This document shows positions 8,800 to 18,365 of a stretch of 64,000 bases of DNA, in pieces. The stretch spans positions 124,001 to 188,000 of the forward strand of contig CALWSP010000006.1 of assembly GCA_944384235.1 (NCBI GenBank), read 5' to 3'. The notes beneath the pieces are model-generated. The model saw only the letters and a program-made list of their open reading frames with translations, did no database searches and had not been told where the DNA came from. The position numbers and the translations under genes were made by a program. The stretch comes from an uncultured Clostridia bacterium. GTDB taxonomy: Bacteria > Bacillota > Clostridia > Lachnospirales > CAG-274. The first letter of the stretch is position 1. Each line of letters begins with the position of its first letter.

Positions 8800-9861
8800 C
8801 AACTACAACTTCCTCAATAATCTCTGTATAATCTTCATATATAAAATCAGTACCAGAAATCAATGTGTTAATTCTAGCTTCTTTTTCTATCAAATATCTT
8901 TTATGGTAAAAAACATCTGCATATTCCAACACTATATTCATTTGAGCAGTATCGATTAATGCCCCTATTGCCGCACCCGCAACAGGCATAGCCTTGCTAA
9001 GAGATTTCTTTGTAAGATTTTTTCCAATCTGCTCAAATACCCCTTTTAATATACTCTGTTCAAGACCTTTTTTTCCTGCTTTTTCAAGCCCTTTCTTTGC
9101 CGCCTTATTAGCCAATGCTCTCATTTGACACATTAATAAAGCTATTCCCCCATGTTCGGCCATTTCTTTCCAAGTTTTTTTACTTAATTGCTTAACAACA
9201 GTTATCTCCGTCATAAACATTATTTTTTCAATATAATCTGTAGACCCATTAAGTCCATGTATACCAGGGCTTAAAGCATTTTTAAATACATCACCTGCAA
9301 TAACCAATTCCGAAGGATTATTCTTTATATCATATCCATAGAACATGGCCACCATCTGAACTGCTCTATAGTACAAAAATATGCTTAATACTAAATTAAA
9401 TGGTAAACCAAAAAATCCAAAGTATCCTGTTGCTCCTCCTTCAAGAAGTGCTAATCCTAAATTTTTTTCTTATAATCATTAACTAACTTTGATATGTTAT
9501 AACTTCTTGCAAGACAAATCTCATGTATAGATGAAATTTCTACTCCATCTGAAATATCATTAATTTTCTTAACAATTACATCTTCATTAACTGTAAATTT
9601 TGCAGCCTGTTTTTCTAATATAATAAAACCATCTGTAGCCACTTTTAAACACTGTATGTATAATTCATTTTCAGTCACAACATCTCTTAATTCGCAAACA
9701 TTTTTCACCTTAACAGGAATAATATCCGTAGCTTTTTTACCTAATTTAGCAATCACTCCTGGTTTTGTTAATTTATCAGACCTCTTAATTAAATCTTTCA
9801 TTACATCTTCCTCTTTAGCATCAATAATCGGAGATGGTAACGTTATTTTTTCACATAGCAT
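8789..9861 (-). pseudogene. EcsC-family protein, frameshifted
   Basis: Two open frames encode consecutive parts of one EcsC-type protein (about 357 aa if joined). The first starts at 9861 (MLCEKITLP, behind AGGAGGATTTATT) and stops at 9457. The second frame continues from about 9461 with LGLALLEGGATGYFGFFGLP, then YYRAVQMVAMFYGYD, and ends at 8789 with a hydrophobic AMPVAGAAIGALIDTAQM helix. The break lies in a run of seven A (minus strand, 9462-9468); one more A, or a -1 slip, restores the frame. EcsC proteins are of unknown biochemical function. It may be a true pseudogene, a sequencing error, or a gene expressed by slippage. Confidence 0.72.
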
Positions 9862-9997
9862 AATAAATCCTCCTAAAATACTTTTCTTAACATAACTTGT
9901 AAATTTCGCGTACATTAAAAACTTTTATAAACTGTATCTCCATAAAAACTTAATACCACCTAAATTATACCATAACCTCTAATTTTTTTCCATAAAA

Positions 9998-10022
9998 AAA
10001 GAGCTGTTAAACACAGCTCTTT
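9998..10022 (-). terminator. intrinsic terminator of the sirtuin operon
   Basis: Arms aaagagctgt (9998-10007) and acagctcttt (10013-10022) with a 5-nt loop; the minus strand continues with a run of T. Confidence 0.85.
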
Positions 10023-10034
10023 AAACTCAATAAA

Positions 10035-10874
10035 TTATCTTTTGTTAAACTCCTCTCTAATCTCTCCCAATATATCCTCAATATATCCATCTAACCCAAA
10101 AGACTTTTCTTTTATACTCTCTCTAATATAAACCTCCCCTAAGTTAATTGTAATATATGTTGCATTTTTTTCTCTCTCCACAATATCCATAAAAGGAGCT
10201 TTAATAAGTTGGTTTCTAAAACCAATTCCAAGCTCTAAAACAACAATCTTTTTATTGTGATACTTTTCTATAAACTCATAATAATTTTTTCTTTTTTCAT
10301 TACAAGATAAAGCGTTTAGCCCAAATTCCATATCAATTGCCATTTCTGCTCCACACTTTTGACAAACTGGAATTAAATCACCAATTTCTTTGCCCTGACT
10401 ATGTCTATCCATTATTTTTTTAACTATGTCAACATTTGAATAAACCTTTTTGTGGCAATGCTTTTCACAAACCATACCAAGCCATTTTCCCTCTATTTCA
10501 AAAACCTTGCTTTCTTCAAAACCACCCATTTGAAAATGTCCCTCTCCATTTGATGTAACCACAAAATAATCCTTGTCAGAAACAATAGCTCTTAAATCTT
10601 CCATAGTCTTTGTTTTTTTATATTTAATACAATAATTGTAAATTAGTTTGCTCCAAAAAGCCCACTTTTCTCTTTCATTTGGCCACATAGCTCCCATACC
10701 GTGTAATATACATCTTAAACCATATTTTCTTTTAAAATCGCCAAATAAATCTTCAAAATCTTGGTTATCTGCAAATAAGTTCAACCCCTCAGCAATTGAA
10801 AATCCATTACTTGCACCAATTAAAATGGCATCACAATCTTTAATTTTTCTAACAACTTCTTTTATTTCACACAC
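10035..10874 (-). CDS. divergent SirTM-like (macrodomain-class) sirtuin, second of pair
   Basis: A 279-aa Sir2-family protein closest in pattern to class M sirtuins, which in some bacteria ADP-ribosylate a lipoylated GcvH-like carrier. The nucleotide-binding glycine motif is ILIGASNGFSIAEG (17-30), unlike the canonical GAGxSxxSGIPDFRG. REKWAFWSKLIYNYC (68-82) matches the SirTM helix. The catalytic region reads VVTSNGEGHF (105-114), keeping Asn109 but with His113 where SirTM proteins have Gln. Cys136/Cys140 and Cys171/Cys174 may bind zinc. It begins with GTG behind GGAGG, 19 bp after the first sirtuin gene. No macrodomain, lipoate ligase or GcvH gene is adjacent. The substrate is unknown. Confidence 0.68.
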   Translation of the reverse strand: MCEIKEVVRKIKDCDAILIGASNGFSIAEGLNLFADNQDFEDLFGDFKRKYGLRCILHGMGAMWPNEREKWAFWSKLIYNYCIKYKKTKTMEDLRAIVSDKDYFVVTSNGEGHFQMGGFEESKVFEIEGKWLGMVCEKHCHKKVYSNVDIVKKIMDRHSQGKEIGDLIPVCQKCGAEMAIDMEFGLNALSCNEKRKNYYEFIEKYHNKKIVVLELGIGFRNQLIKAPFMDIVEREKNATYITINLGEVYIRESIKEKSFGLDGYIEDILGEIREEFNKR

Positions 10875-10893
10875 AACTATAACCTCCTCTTAC

Positions 10894-11862
10894 CTACTTA
10901 CTTTCTTTTAACTTAACAACATCTTCTAAAACCTTTGCTATATCTTCTACAATAACCATTCCCTTGTTTTCAATAGCCTTAGGCAAAAAGTTATATTTGT
11001 CATTTACAGCAATATAGCTTGCATTTTTTAAACTATAAGTTAAATTCCAAAATGGTTCTTGAATAAACATAGGTGTCATTCGCCCTACACCAAGCTCAAT
11101 AAACAAAATTTTCTTATCCATATTTTTTTGTATATAATCAGATATTTTTTGATACTCCTTTTCATACTTCTTTCCTTGTAAAAAATTTCCATATCCTCTT
11201 TCCCAAGTAAATGCTTCATCTCCACAATGTGGACAACGAGGTATTAAATTGCTAGGAACGCTTGTTCCATCTCCCATAGCTTCAACCATTTTTCTAACAG
11301 GTTCAGTGGCATCCCATACATCGTCAGTACAACATCTATAACATTGGAAAAATCTTTGATTTCCTTGAATTTCACTAACTTTATCTTCTTTATATATTTT
11401 GTTAAACTGAGAATCTTGGTTTGTAGTTACAATATGAAAATCTTTTCCACTAATAATTTTATCAAGGTCTAAATAAGTCTTTCTAACATCTGCATTTTGC
11501 GTAGTATATAAAAATGTCGCTAAATACCCCCAATATTCCTCTCTTGTTTCAAACCTGTGCATCATACCTGCAAAAGCACCTTTAAACCCATATTTTTCTG
11601 CAAATTTCCCAAAATACTTTCTGTATGATGGCGTATCATCATAATAAAAATCTCCACCTCCAGCAGAAGATAAGCCAGACGCCCCTCCTACAACAATACA
11701 TTCAGCCTCCTCAACTTTTTTAACAAATTCCTCTATTTGCTTTCTGTAATCTAAAGGCTTTTTGTCAGACAAAACATATGGAGTTTGCCCTGTTGCGTAC
11801 ATCGAATAATACTTTGAATAATTCATTTGAGTTTCCAAAACTAAGTTTTCATAAAAAGTCAT
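10894..11862 (-). CDS. divergent SirTM-like (macrodomain-class) sirtuin, first of pair
   Basis: A 322-aa Sir2-family protein. CIVVGGASGLSSAGG (55-69) is the NAD-binding loop, and HIVTTNQDSQFNK (143-155) retains the Asn, Asp and Gln of SirTM enzymes. Four zinc-ligand cysteines are visible as CYRCC (174-178) and CPHC (210-213). An extra N-terminal segment of about 40 residues precedes the fold. It is only distantly similar to its downstream neighbour, so this is an old or strongly diverged duplication. The start at 11862 follows AAGGAGATAAATT and a perfect promoter. A divergent Rrf2 regulator shares the upstream region. Likely activity is NAD-dependent ADP-ribosylation or deacylation. Confidence 0.75.
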   Translation of the reverse strand: MTFYENLVLETQMNYSKYYSMYATGQTPYVLSDKKPLDYRKQIEEFVKKVEEAECIVVGGASGLSSAGGGDFYYDDTPSYRKYFGKFAEKYGFKGAFAGMMHRFETREEYWGYLATFLYTTQNADVRKTYLDLDKIISGKDFHIVTTNQDSQFNKIYKEDKVSEIQGNQRFFQCYRCCTDDVWDATEPVRKMVEAMGDGTSVPSNLIPRCPHCGDEAFTWERGYGNFLQGKKYEKEYQKISDYIQKNMDKKILFIELGVGRMTPMFIQEPFWNLTYSLKNASYIAVNDKYNFLPKAIENKGMVIVEDIAKVLEDVVKLKESK

Positions 11863-11914
11863 AATTTATCTCCTTGTCACCTTTTGGTGTTATTTTTATA
11901 CTAACAACAATTTG

Positions 11915-11943
11915 AGTATAACATACCCTTGTTTTATTGTCAA
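11915..11943 (-). promoter_or_regulatory. sigma-A promoter of the sirtuin operon
   Basis: On the minus strand TTGACA (11938-11943), 17 bp, then TATACT (11915-11920). It overlaps the divergent Rrf2 promoter. An inverted repeat taacaaca (from about 11903) / tgttgtta (11946-11953) encloses both and is a possible Rrf2 operator. Confidence 0.82.
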
Positions 11944-11957
11944 TATGTTGTTATAAT
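11929..11957 (+). promoter_or_regulatory. promoter of the divergent Rrf2 gene
   Basis: TTGTTT (11929-11934), 17 bp, then perfect TATAAT (11952-11957), ending 26 bp before the ATG. Both core promoters occupy the same 43 bp on opposite strands, so polymerase binding should be mutually exclusive. Confidence 0.72.
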
Positions 11958-11983
11958 AATAAATACAACAAAGGAGGTCTAAA

Positions 11984-12418
11984 ATGAAATATTCAACAAA
12001 ACTTAGCGATGCCGTTCACATAATGGCGTTTATATCCCTAAACCCCGTAGAAAACTTATCTAGTGAAAAAATTGCATATAGCATAAAAACAAATCCTAGC
12101 TATGTAAGACAAATTATGTCTTTACTTAGAAAATCCAACTTAATAACAAGCATAAAAGGCCACCCAAAACCAACTTTAACAAAAGAACCTAAAAACATTA
12201 CTCTTTTAGATATTTATAAATCAGTTGAAGGCGAAAAACCTTTGCTACATCTTGACACACACACAAACCCCGAATGTGGTGTTGGCGTTCAAATCCAGCT
12301 TTCCTTGCAAGATTATTTTAATAAAATCCAAGAATGTGCAGAAAAACAAATGCAAAAAATCACACTTCAAGATATTTTAAATAAATATCACGAAAAGCTT
12401 TCAAAAATTAATATTTAA
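11984..12418 (+). CDS. Rrf2-family transcriptional regulator
   Basis: A 144-aa Rrf2 protein. The winged helix-turn-helix spans about residues 8-65 (SSEKIAYSIKTNPSYVRQIM as recognition region, then LLRKSNLI), followed by the wing and a C-terminal dimerisation helix. The three-Cys iron-sulfur cluster motif of IscR/NsrR is missing; a single Cys at about residue 90 and one near 112 remain. It is therefore more like cluster-free members such as CymR/YwnA. AAAGGAGGT precedes the ATG. The divergent arrangement with overlapping promoters suggests it controls the sirtuin pair and itself; the signal is unknown. Confidence 0.85.
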   Translation: MKYSTKLSDAVHIMAFISLNPVENLSSEKIAYSIKTNPSYVRQIMSLLRKSNLITSIKGHPKPTLTKEPKNITLLDIYKSVEGEKPLLHLDTHTNPECGVGVQIQLSLQDYFNKIQECAEKQMQKITLQDILNKYHEKLSKINI

Positions 12419-12426
12419 ATAAAAAA

Positions 12427-12456
12427 GCACCTATTAGTTATAAAACTAATAAGTGC
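12427..12456. terminator. bidirectional terminator after the Rrf2 gene
   Basis: gcac-c-tattagtt / aactaata-a-gtgc with a 4-nt loop and one mismatch, flanked by A and T runs on both sides. It separates convergent genes. Confidence 0.8.
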
Positions 12457-12464
12457 TTTTTCTC

Positions 12465-14384
12465 TCAAAAAATTTTGCCCTTCCCCTTTACAATAAAACT
12501 ATTTTCCCTAACTTCCATATTAAGCCCGTTTGTTATATCGCTACTCCCTGATATATTAACTTGCTTCATTTCAACATCTTCAAAACCATTTTTCGTCATA
12601 AATTCTAATAATCTGTATGTACTTTCTAGCCCCTTGCAAGCAACAACAAACCTACATTCGTTTTCCTTAGAAATGTCTTTTACAAGCTCCACAATGTCCC
12701 CTTTGTAATTGCTGTGAATTAAAACACAGCTTGGGTTTGGCAACTTTTCAATAATTTTATTCATATCTCCAACAATTGCCTTAACATTATTTAAAAAATA
12801 GCTTTTTATGTTCTTCTTTATGCTATATTTTGCTTGCTCGCTTTCCTCAATAGCAAAAACTTGACTTCTGTCGCAAATCAAGCCAATTTCCACTGAAGTT
12901 GCTCCACAACCACAACCCACGTCAAAAACTATCTCGTTGTTTAATAACTCTAAGTCCTTTATAAGAATGGCTCTAAAACTTTTGTCAGGAAAATATAAAC
13001 CGCCTTTGTAAAAGCTTTCGTCCTCAATACTTAAACGAATTTTTTTATATTCCTTGTTTTCAATATAAATCATAGTTAAGTCACTAAATTTTTCGTTCTC
13101 ATATTCATATAAACTACCAGTTAATATTAATTCATTTTTTAAAGATAAATTTTGTGCTATACAAACAAAATTGTCCTCAAAACCACTTTCCTTTAACTGC
13201 CTTAATATAATGTTAGTGTCATCGTTTGTGTATATAAAAGTGTGTTTGTTTTCTAAAACAGCTCTAACATAATTATCTCTTTCGCTGTTCACTACCTTAG
13301 CCTTAGATAAATCTAAGCCAAGCCTTGCAGAGAAATAGGCAACAGCTGAAATGCCTTGTAAAACAATAAGCTCAAACTCCCTTAAAACTTTAATATACTC
13401 ATAAAAATTGTTGTATAACGAAACATTTCCATCAAGTATAATTGCTATTTTGTTGTAATTGTGGGAATCAATAAAATCCTTTATTTTAACTGGGTCGTTG
13501 CTAAATAAATGCCTCTTGTTTTTTATCCCAAGAATGTTTAAAAACCTTTTCTCTCCTATAACAACTTCAACCTTGTCTATTGCCTCAATAGCCTCAACAG
13601 TCATATTTTTGTAGCTTCCAACGCCACCACCAATAATATAAACTTGCTTTAAACAGTCTATTTCCTTAATCTTTTCAATAGCCTCATCTACTGTATAACT
13701 TTCTTCTCCTGAATTTAAAATAATCATAATTATATTTTCTTCAACAGAAATGTCATACTTCATCTTAAGTACTTCTTCACTTTCGTCGCTACTTGCTATA
13801 AGATACTTAATATTGTTCTCTTTTATAAAACTAACTATATTTTCTTTGCTGTGGTCGTCGCCATAGTTCACCTTGTTTATGCTTATTCCCTTAGTTGCTG
13901 CCTTTAAAAGAATTGCATTTCCCCTTGGCAAGTCAGCATAAATTCTTTTCTTAAAATCTTTAATGCTGTCTAATTCGTCAATTTCTAAAGCTTCATTGGT
14001 AAAATAAATGTTGCTTCTAGTTCTGTTCACTACTGAAATAAGCTCTTTCATATCCTCGCAGTAAACAACATTAAACTTTTCCTTTTCTTCCTTTAATTTA
14101 ATGTACTTTTTGTTCTCAACAATGTCTTTAATGCTTTCGCAAAGTATAGTATTTTTTTCTTCAACACCGTTTACAACAATGTCTGGCTCAATTTTTTCAT
14201 ACTCATACTTTATATCTTCTTCACTAAGGCTTGTAATATGAATATTAATATTGTTTCTTTTCGGGTAATCTAATAAAAGGCTTTCACTTTCTGCATATAC
14301 ATCAATTATTGAGTCTAAACTGCTAACTTCTTCACAAAGTGAAATAGCTTCTTTTATTCCCGCAAAAATCATAATTCTACTCAC
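12465..14384 (-). CDS. fused cobalamin biosynthesis protein CbiJ-CbiE-CbiT
   Basis: About 639 aa with three domains. Residues 1-245 resemble CbiJ/CobK precorrin-6A reductase. About 248-440 resemble CbiE (VYIIGGGVGSYKNMTVEAI, then LQGISAVAYFSARLGL, ending in FSDLTMIYIE). About 450-639 resemble CbiT with the SAM-binding VFDVGCGCGATSVEIG. Together these would perform reduction, C5 and C15 methylation and decarboxylation of the corrin ring. The CbiE glycine signatures are eroded (GGGVGS for GxGPG, LDGN for SGDP), so that activity is doubtful. I choose the GTG at 14384 (MSRIMIFAG) since GGAGGTGTGGTAT sits before it; an upstream in-frame ATG at 14399 overlaps that site. No other cobalamin gene is nearby. 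Confidence 0.78.
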   Translation of the reverse strand: MSRIMIFAGIKEAISLCEEVSSLDSIIDVYAESESLLLDYPKRNNINIHITSLSEEDIKYEYEKIEPDIVVNGVEEKNTILCESIKDIVENKKYIKLKEEKEKFNVVYCEDMKELISVVNRTRSNIYFTNEALEIDELDSIKDFKKRIYADLPRGNAILLKAATKGISINKVNYGDDHSKENIVSFIKENNIKYLIASSDESEEVLKMKYDISVEENIIMIILNSGEESYTVDEAIEKIKEIDCLKQVYIIGGGVGSYKNMTVEAIEAIDKVEVVIGEKRFLNILGIKNKRHLFSNDPVKIKDFIDSHNYNKIAIILDGNVSLYNNFYEYIKVLREFELIVLQGISAVAYFSARLGLDLSKAKVVNSERDNYVRAVLENKHTFIYTNDDTNIILRQLKESGFEDNFVCIAQNLSLKNELILTGSLYEYENEKFSDLTMIYIENKEYKKIRLSIEDESFYKGGLYFPDKSFRAILIKDLELLNNEIVFDVGCGCGATSVEIGLICDRSQVFAIEESEQAKYSIKKNIKSYFLNNVKAIVGDMNKIIEKLPNPSCVLIHSNYKGDIVELVKDISKENECRFVVACKGLESTYRLLEFMTKNGFEDVEMKQVNISGSSDITNGLNMEVRENSFIVKGKGKIF

Positions 14385-14406
14385 ATACCACACCTCCATT
14401 TAAACT

Positions 14407-15513
14407 TTACTCATTTATCCACTTTAAATAAGCATTAATATACATATCTAAATCGCCGTCCATAACTGGTTGAACATTTCCAGTTTCAGCACCAGTTCTG
14501 TGGTCTTTAATCATATTGTAAGGGTGGAAAACATAACTTCTAATTTGGCTACCCCAAGCAATGTCTTTAACCTCGCCTCGAATACCCTCAAGCATTTCCC
14601 CTTGTTCTTTTAATTTCATTTCATATAACTTAGCTTTCAACATTTTCATAGCCATATCTTTGTTTTGAAACTGACTTCTTTCGTTTTGACATTGAACAAC
14701 TGTGTTTGTCGGTATGTGAGTTATTCTAATTGCAGAAGAAGTCTTGTTTACGTGCTGACCACCAGCACCACTAGCTCTGTAAGTATCTATTCTTAAATCA
14801 TCAGGGTTAATTTCAATCTCAATTTCTTCGTCAATTTCTGGCATAACATCACAACTAGCAAAAGATGTGTGCCTTCTTCCACTTGAATCAAAAGGAGAAA
14901 TTCTAACAAGTCTATGAATACCTTTTTCGCTTTTTAAATATCCATACGCATTTTCACCTGTAACCATAAATGTAACGCTTTTAATTCCAGCTTCATCACC
15001 CTCTTGATAGTCCATAAGCTCAAAGCCAAAACCCTCTCTTTCAACCCAACGGCTATACATTCTGTATAACATAGAAACCCAGTCACAAGCCTCTGTTCCA
15101 CCTGCACCAGAATGTAAAGTAACAATAGCGTTGCAGTGGTCATACTCTCCAGTTAATAAAGTTGAAATTCTAAGATGTTCATATTCTTGAATAAAGCTTT
15201 CTTTCATCTGCTTTGCTTCATCTACAACAGAACTGTCATCTTCTTCGTTTCCAATTTCAATAAGAGTCATTAAATCTTCGTAATCTCCGCAAAGTTTTTC
15301 AAAACCGTCAATTTTTTTGTTAATTTGCTTTATTTCTTGTAAAGTCTTTTGAGCTGCCTCCATATCGTTCCAAAACTCAGGGTCGCCAGTTATTTCTTCT
15401 AACTCTTTAACCTTTTCCTTAGCCTCGTCTATACTTAAAGAATTTCTAAGTTCTTTTAAACTATCCTCATACGAGGACATTTCTCCAGCAATCTGTTCTA
15501 GTTCAAATACCAT
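14407..15513 (-). CDS. prfB: peptide chain release factor 2, without programmed frameshift
   Basis: RF2 releases peptides at UGA and UAA. The SPF stop-recognition tripeptide ([11 protein letters not shown]) and the GGQ motif ([11 protein letters not shown]) are intact; 368 aa is normal. The ATG at 15513 ([12 protein letters not shown]) follows AAAGG at good spacing; earlier in-frame starts lie inside the secA hairpin. Many prfB genes need a +1 shift at an in-frame UGA near codon 26. Here the corresponding stretch, [11 protein letters not shown], is open with no UGA, so the autoregulatory frameshift is absent. It follows secA, a gene order also known in Bacillus. Confidence 0.95.
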   Translation of the reverse strand: MVFELEQIAGEMSSYEDSLKELRNSLSIDEAKEKVKELEEITGDPEFWNDMEAAQKTLQEIKQINKKIDGFEKLCGDYEDLMTLIEIGNEEDDSSVVDEAKQMKESFIQEYEHLRISTLLTGEYDHCNAIVTLHSGAGGTEACDWVSMLYRMYSRWVEREGFGFELMDYQEGDEAGIKSVTFMVTGENAYGYLKSEKGIHRLVRISPFDSSGRRHTSFASCDVMPEIDEEIEIEINPDDLRIDTYRASGAGGQHVNKTSSAIRITHIPTNTVVQCQNERSQFQNKDMAMKMLKAKLYEMKLKEQGEMLEGIRGEVKDIAWGSQIRSYVFHPYNMIKDHRTGAETGNVQPVMDGDLDMYINAYLKWINE

Positions 15514-15538
15514 TTTATCAACCTTTCTGTTTAATAAC

Positions 15539-15566
15539 AATAGGTGTGCCATAAGACACACCTATT
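15539..15566 (-). terminator. hairpin between secA and prfB
   Basis: aataggtgtg (15539-15548) pairs perfectly with cacacctatt (15557-15566) around an 8-nt loop. On the minus strand the tail after the stem is GTTATTAAAC, poor in U, so this may be a partial terminator or a processing/stability element that lowers prfB relative to secA. Confidence 0.6.
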
Positions 15567-15584
15567 AAATATATATTTTAATAA

Positions 15585-18179
15585 TTAGTCTGCTCTACCA
15601 CAGCATTGTTTATACTTTTTGCCACTTCCACAAGGACATAAATCGTTTCTACCAACTTTAGGCTCTTTTCTAACCTTTGTGTTGCCTTTTGCAGTTTCGT
15701 CTTTGTTAGTTGCTGTTGGCTTAGCCACCTGCTCTCTTTCAATAGGTTGCTCAGGTGCTTGTATTCTAATGTGATATAAAGTCTTAACAATATCGTTTTG
15801 AATGTTGTTAGAAAGCTCGTCAAACATATCATAACTAACAAATTGATAATCCACAAGAGGGTCTCTTTGAGCTAAAGCTCTAAGCATAATACCTTGACGC
15901 ATCTGGTCCATATCATCAATATGAGCCATCCACTTAGAGTCAACAACCTTTAAAGTAATAACTCTTTCAAGCTCTCTCATCATTTCTTCGCCATACTCAG
16001 CTTCTTTTGCGTCATACTTAGCAATAGCGTCTAAATAAACTCTTTCAATAAGCTTTTCTTTAGTGATGTTTTTCATATCTTCATCACTTAAAATATACAT
16101 TTCCTCAAAACTAAAGAAAGGTCTTAAAAGCTCGTTAAATTCTGTCATATCCCATTCCATTGGGTCGTCGTTGTTAGGGCAAACAGCGTCAGCACATCTA
16201 GTAATAACAGCCTTTACCATATTTAAAATTTTGTCCTTTAACTCTGCGCCTAAAAGCACTTCTTTTCTTTGAGCGTAAATAATCTCTCTTTGCTCGTTGT
16301 TAACCTTGTCGTAGTCAAGCAATCTCTTTCTTGCAGAGAAGTTGTTGCCTTCAACTTTCTTTTGAGCATTTTCAATAGTCTTAGTGAGCATTTTTGCCTC
16401 AATAGGCTCATCTTCAGGAAGACCCATTTTCTTAATAAGCTCTGCTGTTTTTTCAGAGCCAAATAATCTTAAAAGTTCATCTTCTAAAGATAAATAAAAT
16501 CTAGATTCACCAGGGTCGCCCTGTCTACCAGCACGTCCTCTTAACTGGTTGTCAATTCTTCTTGATTCGTGTCTTTCAGTACCAATAATTTTCAAACCAC
16601 CAAGCTCAACAACGCCCTCGCCAAGTTTAATGTCAGTACCTCTACCAGCCATATTTGTAGCTATTGTAACAGCACCCTTTTCACCAGCTTTAGAAACAAT
16701 TTCAGCCTCTCTTTTGTGGTTTTTAGCATTTAACACTTCGCACTTAACACCTTCTCTTTTAAGAAGTGTGCCAAGCATTTCAGATATTTCAATGTTCACA
16801 GTACCAACAAGAACAGGCTGACCTTTTTGGTGTGCCTCTACAACATCTTTAACAACAGCTCTAAACTTAGCAGCCTCTGTTTGATACACAACATCGTTAA
16901 GGTCCTCTCTAATAACAGGCTTGTTAGTAGGAATACACACAACGTCCATACCATAAATAGCTCTAAACTCAGCTTCTTCTGTCTGAGCAGTACCTGTCAT
17001 ACCAGATTTTTTCTCGTATTTGTTAAAGAAGTTCTGGAAAGTAATAGTTGCAAGAGTTTTGCTCTCTCTCTTAACTTCCATATTCTCCTTAGCCTCAATA
17101 GCTTGATGTAAACCGTCTGAATATCTTCTACCAGGCATCATTCTACCAGTAAAAGTGTCTACAATAACAATTTCAGGCTCGCCTTTGTCATTTTCTGTAA
17201 CATAGTCTTTGTCCTTAAACATATTGTAATTTGCCTTTAAAGCATTGTTTATATGGTGCTGTAAAGCAATGTTTTCAGGGTCTGAAAGGTTTTCAACATT
17301 AAAATATTTTTCAGCCTTAGCCACACCCTCTTGAGTAAGAGTAGAAGTTTTGCCCTTTTCGTCAACAACAAAATCTCCTTCTTCTTTTAATTCTTCTCTA
17401 ACAAGAGGATTCATAGCCTCGTCTTCATTTAAAATTCTACCTTTAGTTAATGTCTTAACAAACCTGTCAGCTAATTCATATAACTTAGTTGACTTGTCAG
17501 ACTGTCCAGAAATAATAAGAGGAGTTCTCGCCTCGTCAATAAGAATAGAGTCAACCTCGTCAATAATAGTAAAAGGTAAACTTCTTTGAACAAGGTCTCT
17601 TTCATACACAACCATATTATCTCTTAAATAGTCAAAGCCAAGCTCGTTGTTAGTAGCATAAGTAATGTCGCAGTTGTATGCCTCTTGTCTTTCCTCTTTT
17701 TCAAGGTCGTGTAAAATAACTCCAACACTAAGGCCTAAAAATCTGTGAATTTGACCCATTTCCTCAGCATCTCTTTTAGCAAGGTATTCGTTAACAGTAA
17801 CAATATGAACACCTTTTCCAGCTAAAGCGTTAAGGTAAGCAGGGCAAGTTGAAACTAAAGTTTTACCCTCACCAGTTTTCATTTCAGCAATTCTACCTTG
17901 GTGTAAAACAATACCACCAATTAACTGCACATCAAAATGACGCATACCAAGAACTCTCTTAGATGCCTCTCTAACAACAGCAAAAGCTTCAGGAAGTATA
18001 TCATCAAGAGTTGCCCCCTCAGCAAGCCTTGCCTTAAATTCATCAGTTTTAGCTCTTAACTCATCGTCGCTAAGAGCTTCTATCTCTGGCTCAAGTGAAT
18101 TAATTTTGTTCACAATAGGGAGAATTTTTTTAATCTCCTTATCGCTATAAGAGCCAAATATTTTAGTTAATAAACTCAT
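15585..18179 (-). CDS. secA: preprotein translocase ATPase SecA
   Basis: SecA drives export of unfolded preproteins through SecYEG. The 864-aa protein has Walker A MKTGEGKT near 100, the [19 protein letters not shown] helicase block near 208, and [37 protein letters not shown] in motor domain 2. The C-terminal zinc-binding tail [13 protein letters not shown], which contacts SecB or lipids, is complete. The linker before the tail (about 810-840) is Lys/Thr/Gln-rich. GAGGTGTT precedes the ATG. It is probably transcribed with prfB. Confidence 0.98.
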   Translation of the reverse strand: MSLLTKIFGSYSDKEIKKILPIVNKINSLEPEIEALSDDELRAKTDEFKARLAEGATLDDILPEAFAVVREASKRVLGMRHFDVQLIGGIVLHQGRIAEMKTGEGKTLVSTCPAYLNALAGKGVHIVTVNEYLAKRDAEEMGQIHRFLGLSVGVILHDLEKEERQEAYNCDITYATNNELGFDYLRDNMVVYERDLVQRSLPFTIIDEVDSILIDEARTPLIISGQSDKSTKLYELADRFVKTLTKGRILNEDEAMNPLVREELKEEGDFVVDEKGKTSTLTQEGVAKAEKYFNVENLSDPENIALQHHINNALKANYNMFKDKDYVTENDKGEPEIVIVDTFTGRMMPGRRYSDGLHQAIEAKENMEVKRESKTLATITFQNFFNKYEKKSGMTGTAQTEEAEFRAIYGMDVVCIPTNKPVIREDLNDVVYQTEAAKFRAVVKDVVEAHQKGQPVLVGTVNIEISEMLGTLLKREGVKCEVLNAKNHKREAEIVSKAGEKGAVTIATNMAGRGTDIKLGEGVVELGGLKIIGTERHESRRIDNQLRGRAGRQGDPGESRFYLSLEDELLRLFGSEKTAELIKKMGLPEDEPIEAKMLTKTIENAQKKVEGNNFSARKRLLDYDKVNNEQREIIYAQRKEVLLGAELKDKILNMVKAVITRCADAVCPNNDDPMEWDMTEFNELLRPFFSFEEMYILSDEDMKNITKEKLIERVYLDAIAKYDAKEAEYGEEMMRELERVITLKVVDSKWMAHIDDMDQMRQGIMLRALAQRDPLVDYQFVSYDMFDELSNNIQNDIVKTLYHIRIQAPEQPIEREQVAKPTATNKDETAKGNTKVRKEPKVGRNDLCPCGSGKKYKQCCGRAD

Positions 18180-18331
18180 TTATAACACCTCTTATTCTTC
18201 TAGGTTTAATTAAACATATTATACTATTTTCTATAATAACAGATTTCCCCTATAATATGCAATAGTAAATTCACATTTTTACTATTCTTAATATTTGTGA
18301 AACATTTAAAAACAATCAAATTCAATAAAAA

Positions 18332-18358
18332 AGGCAAGCCATTTTAAATAGCTTGCCT
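18332..18358 (-). terminator. intrinsic terminator after the DUF1015 gene
   Basis: aggcaagc (18332-18339) pairs with gcttgcct (18351-18358); inner bases extend the stem. The minus strand continues with six T. Confidence 0.88.
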
Positions 18359-18365
18359 AAAATTT

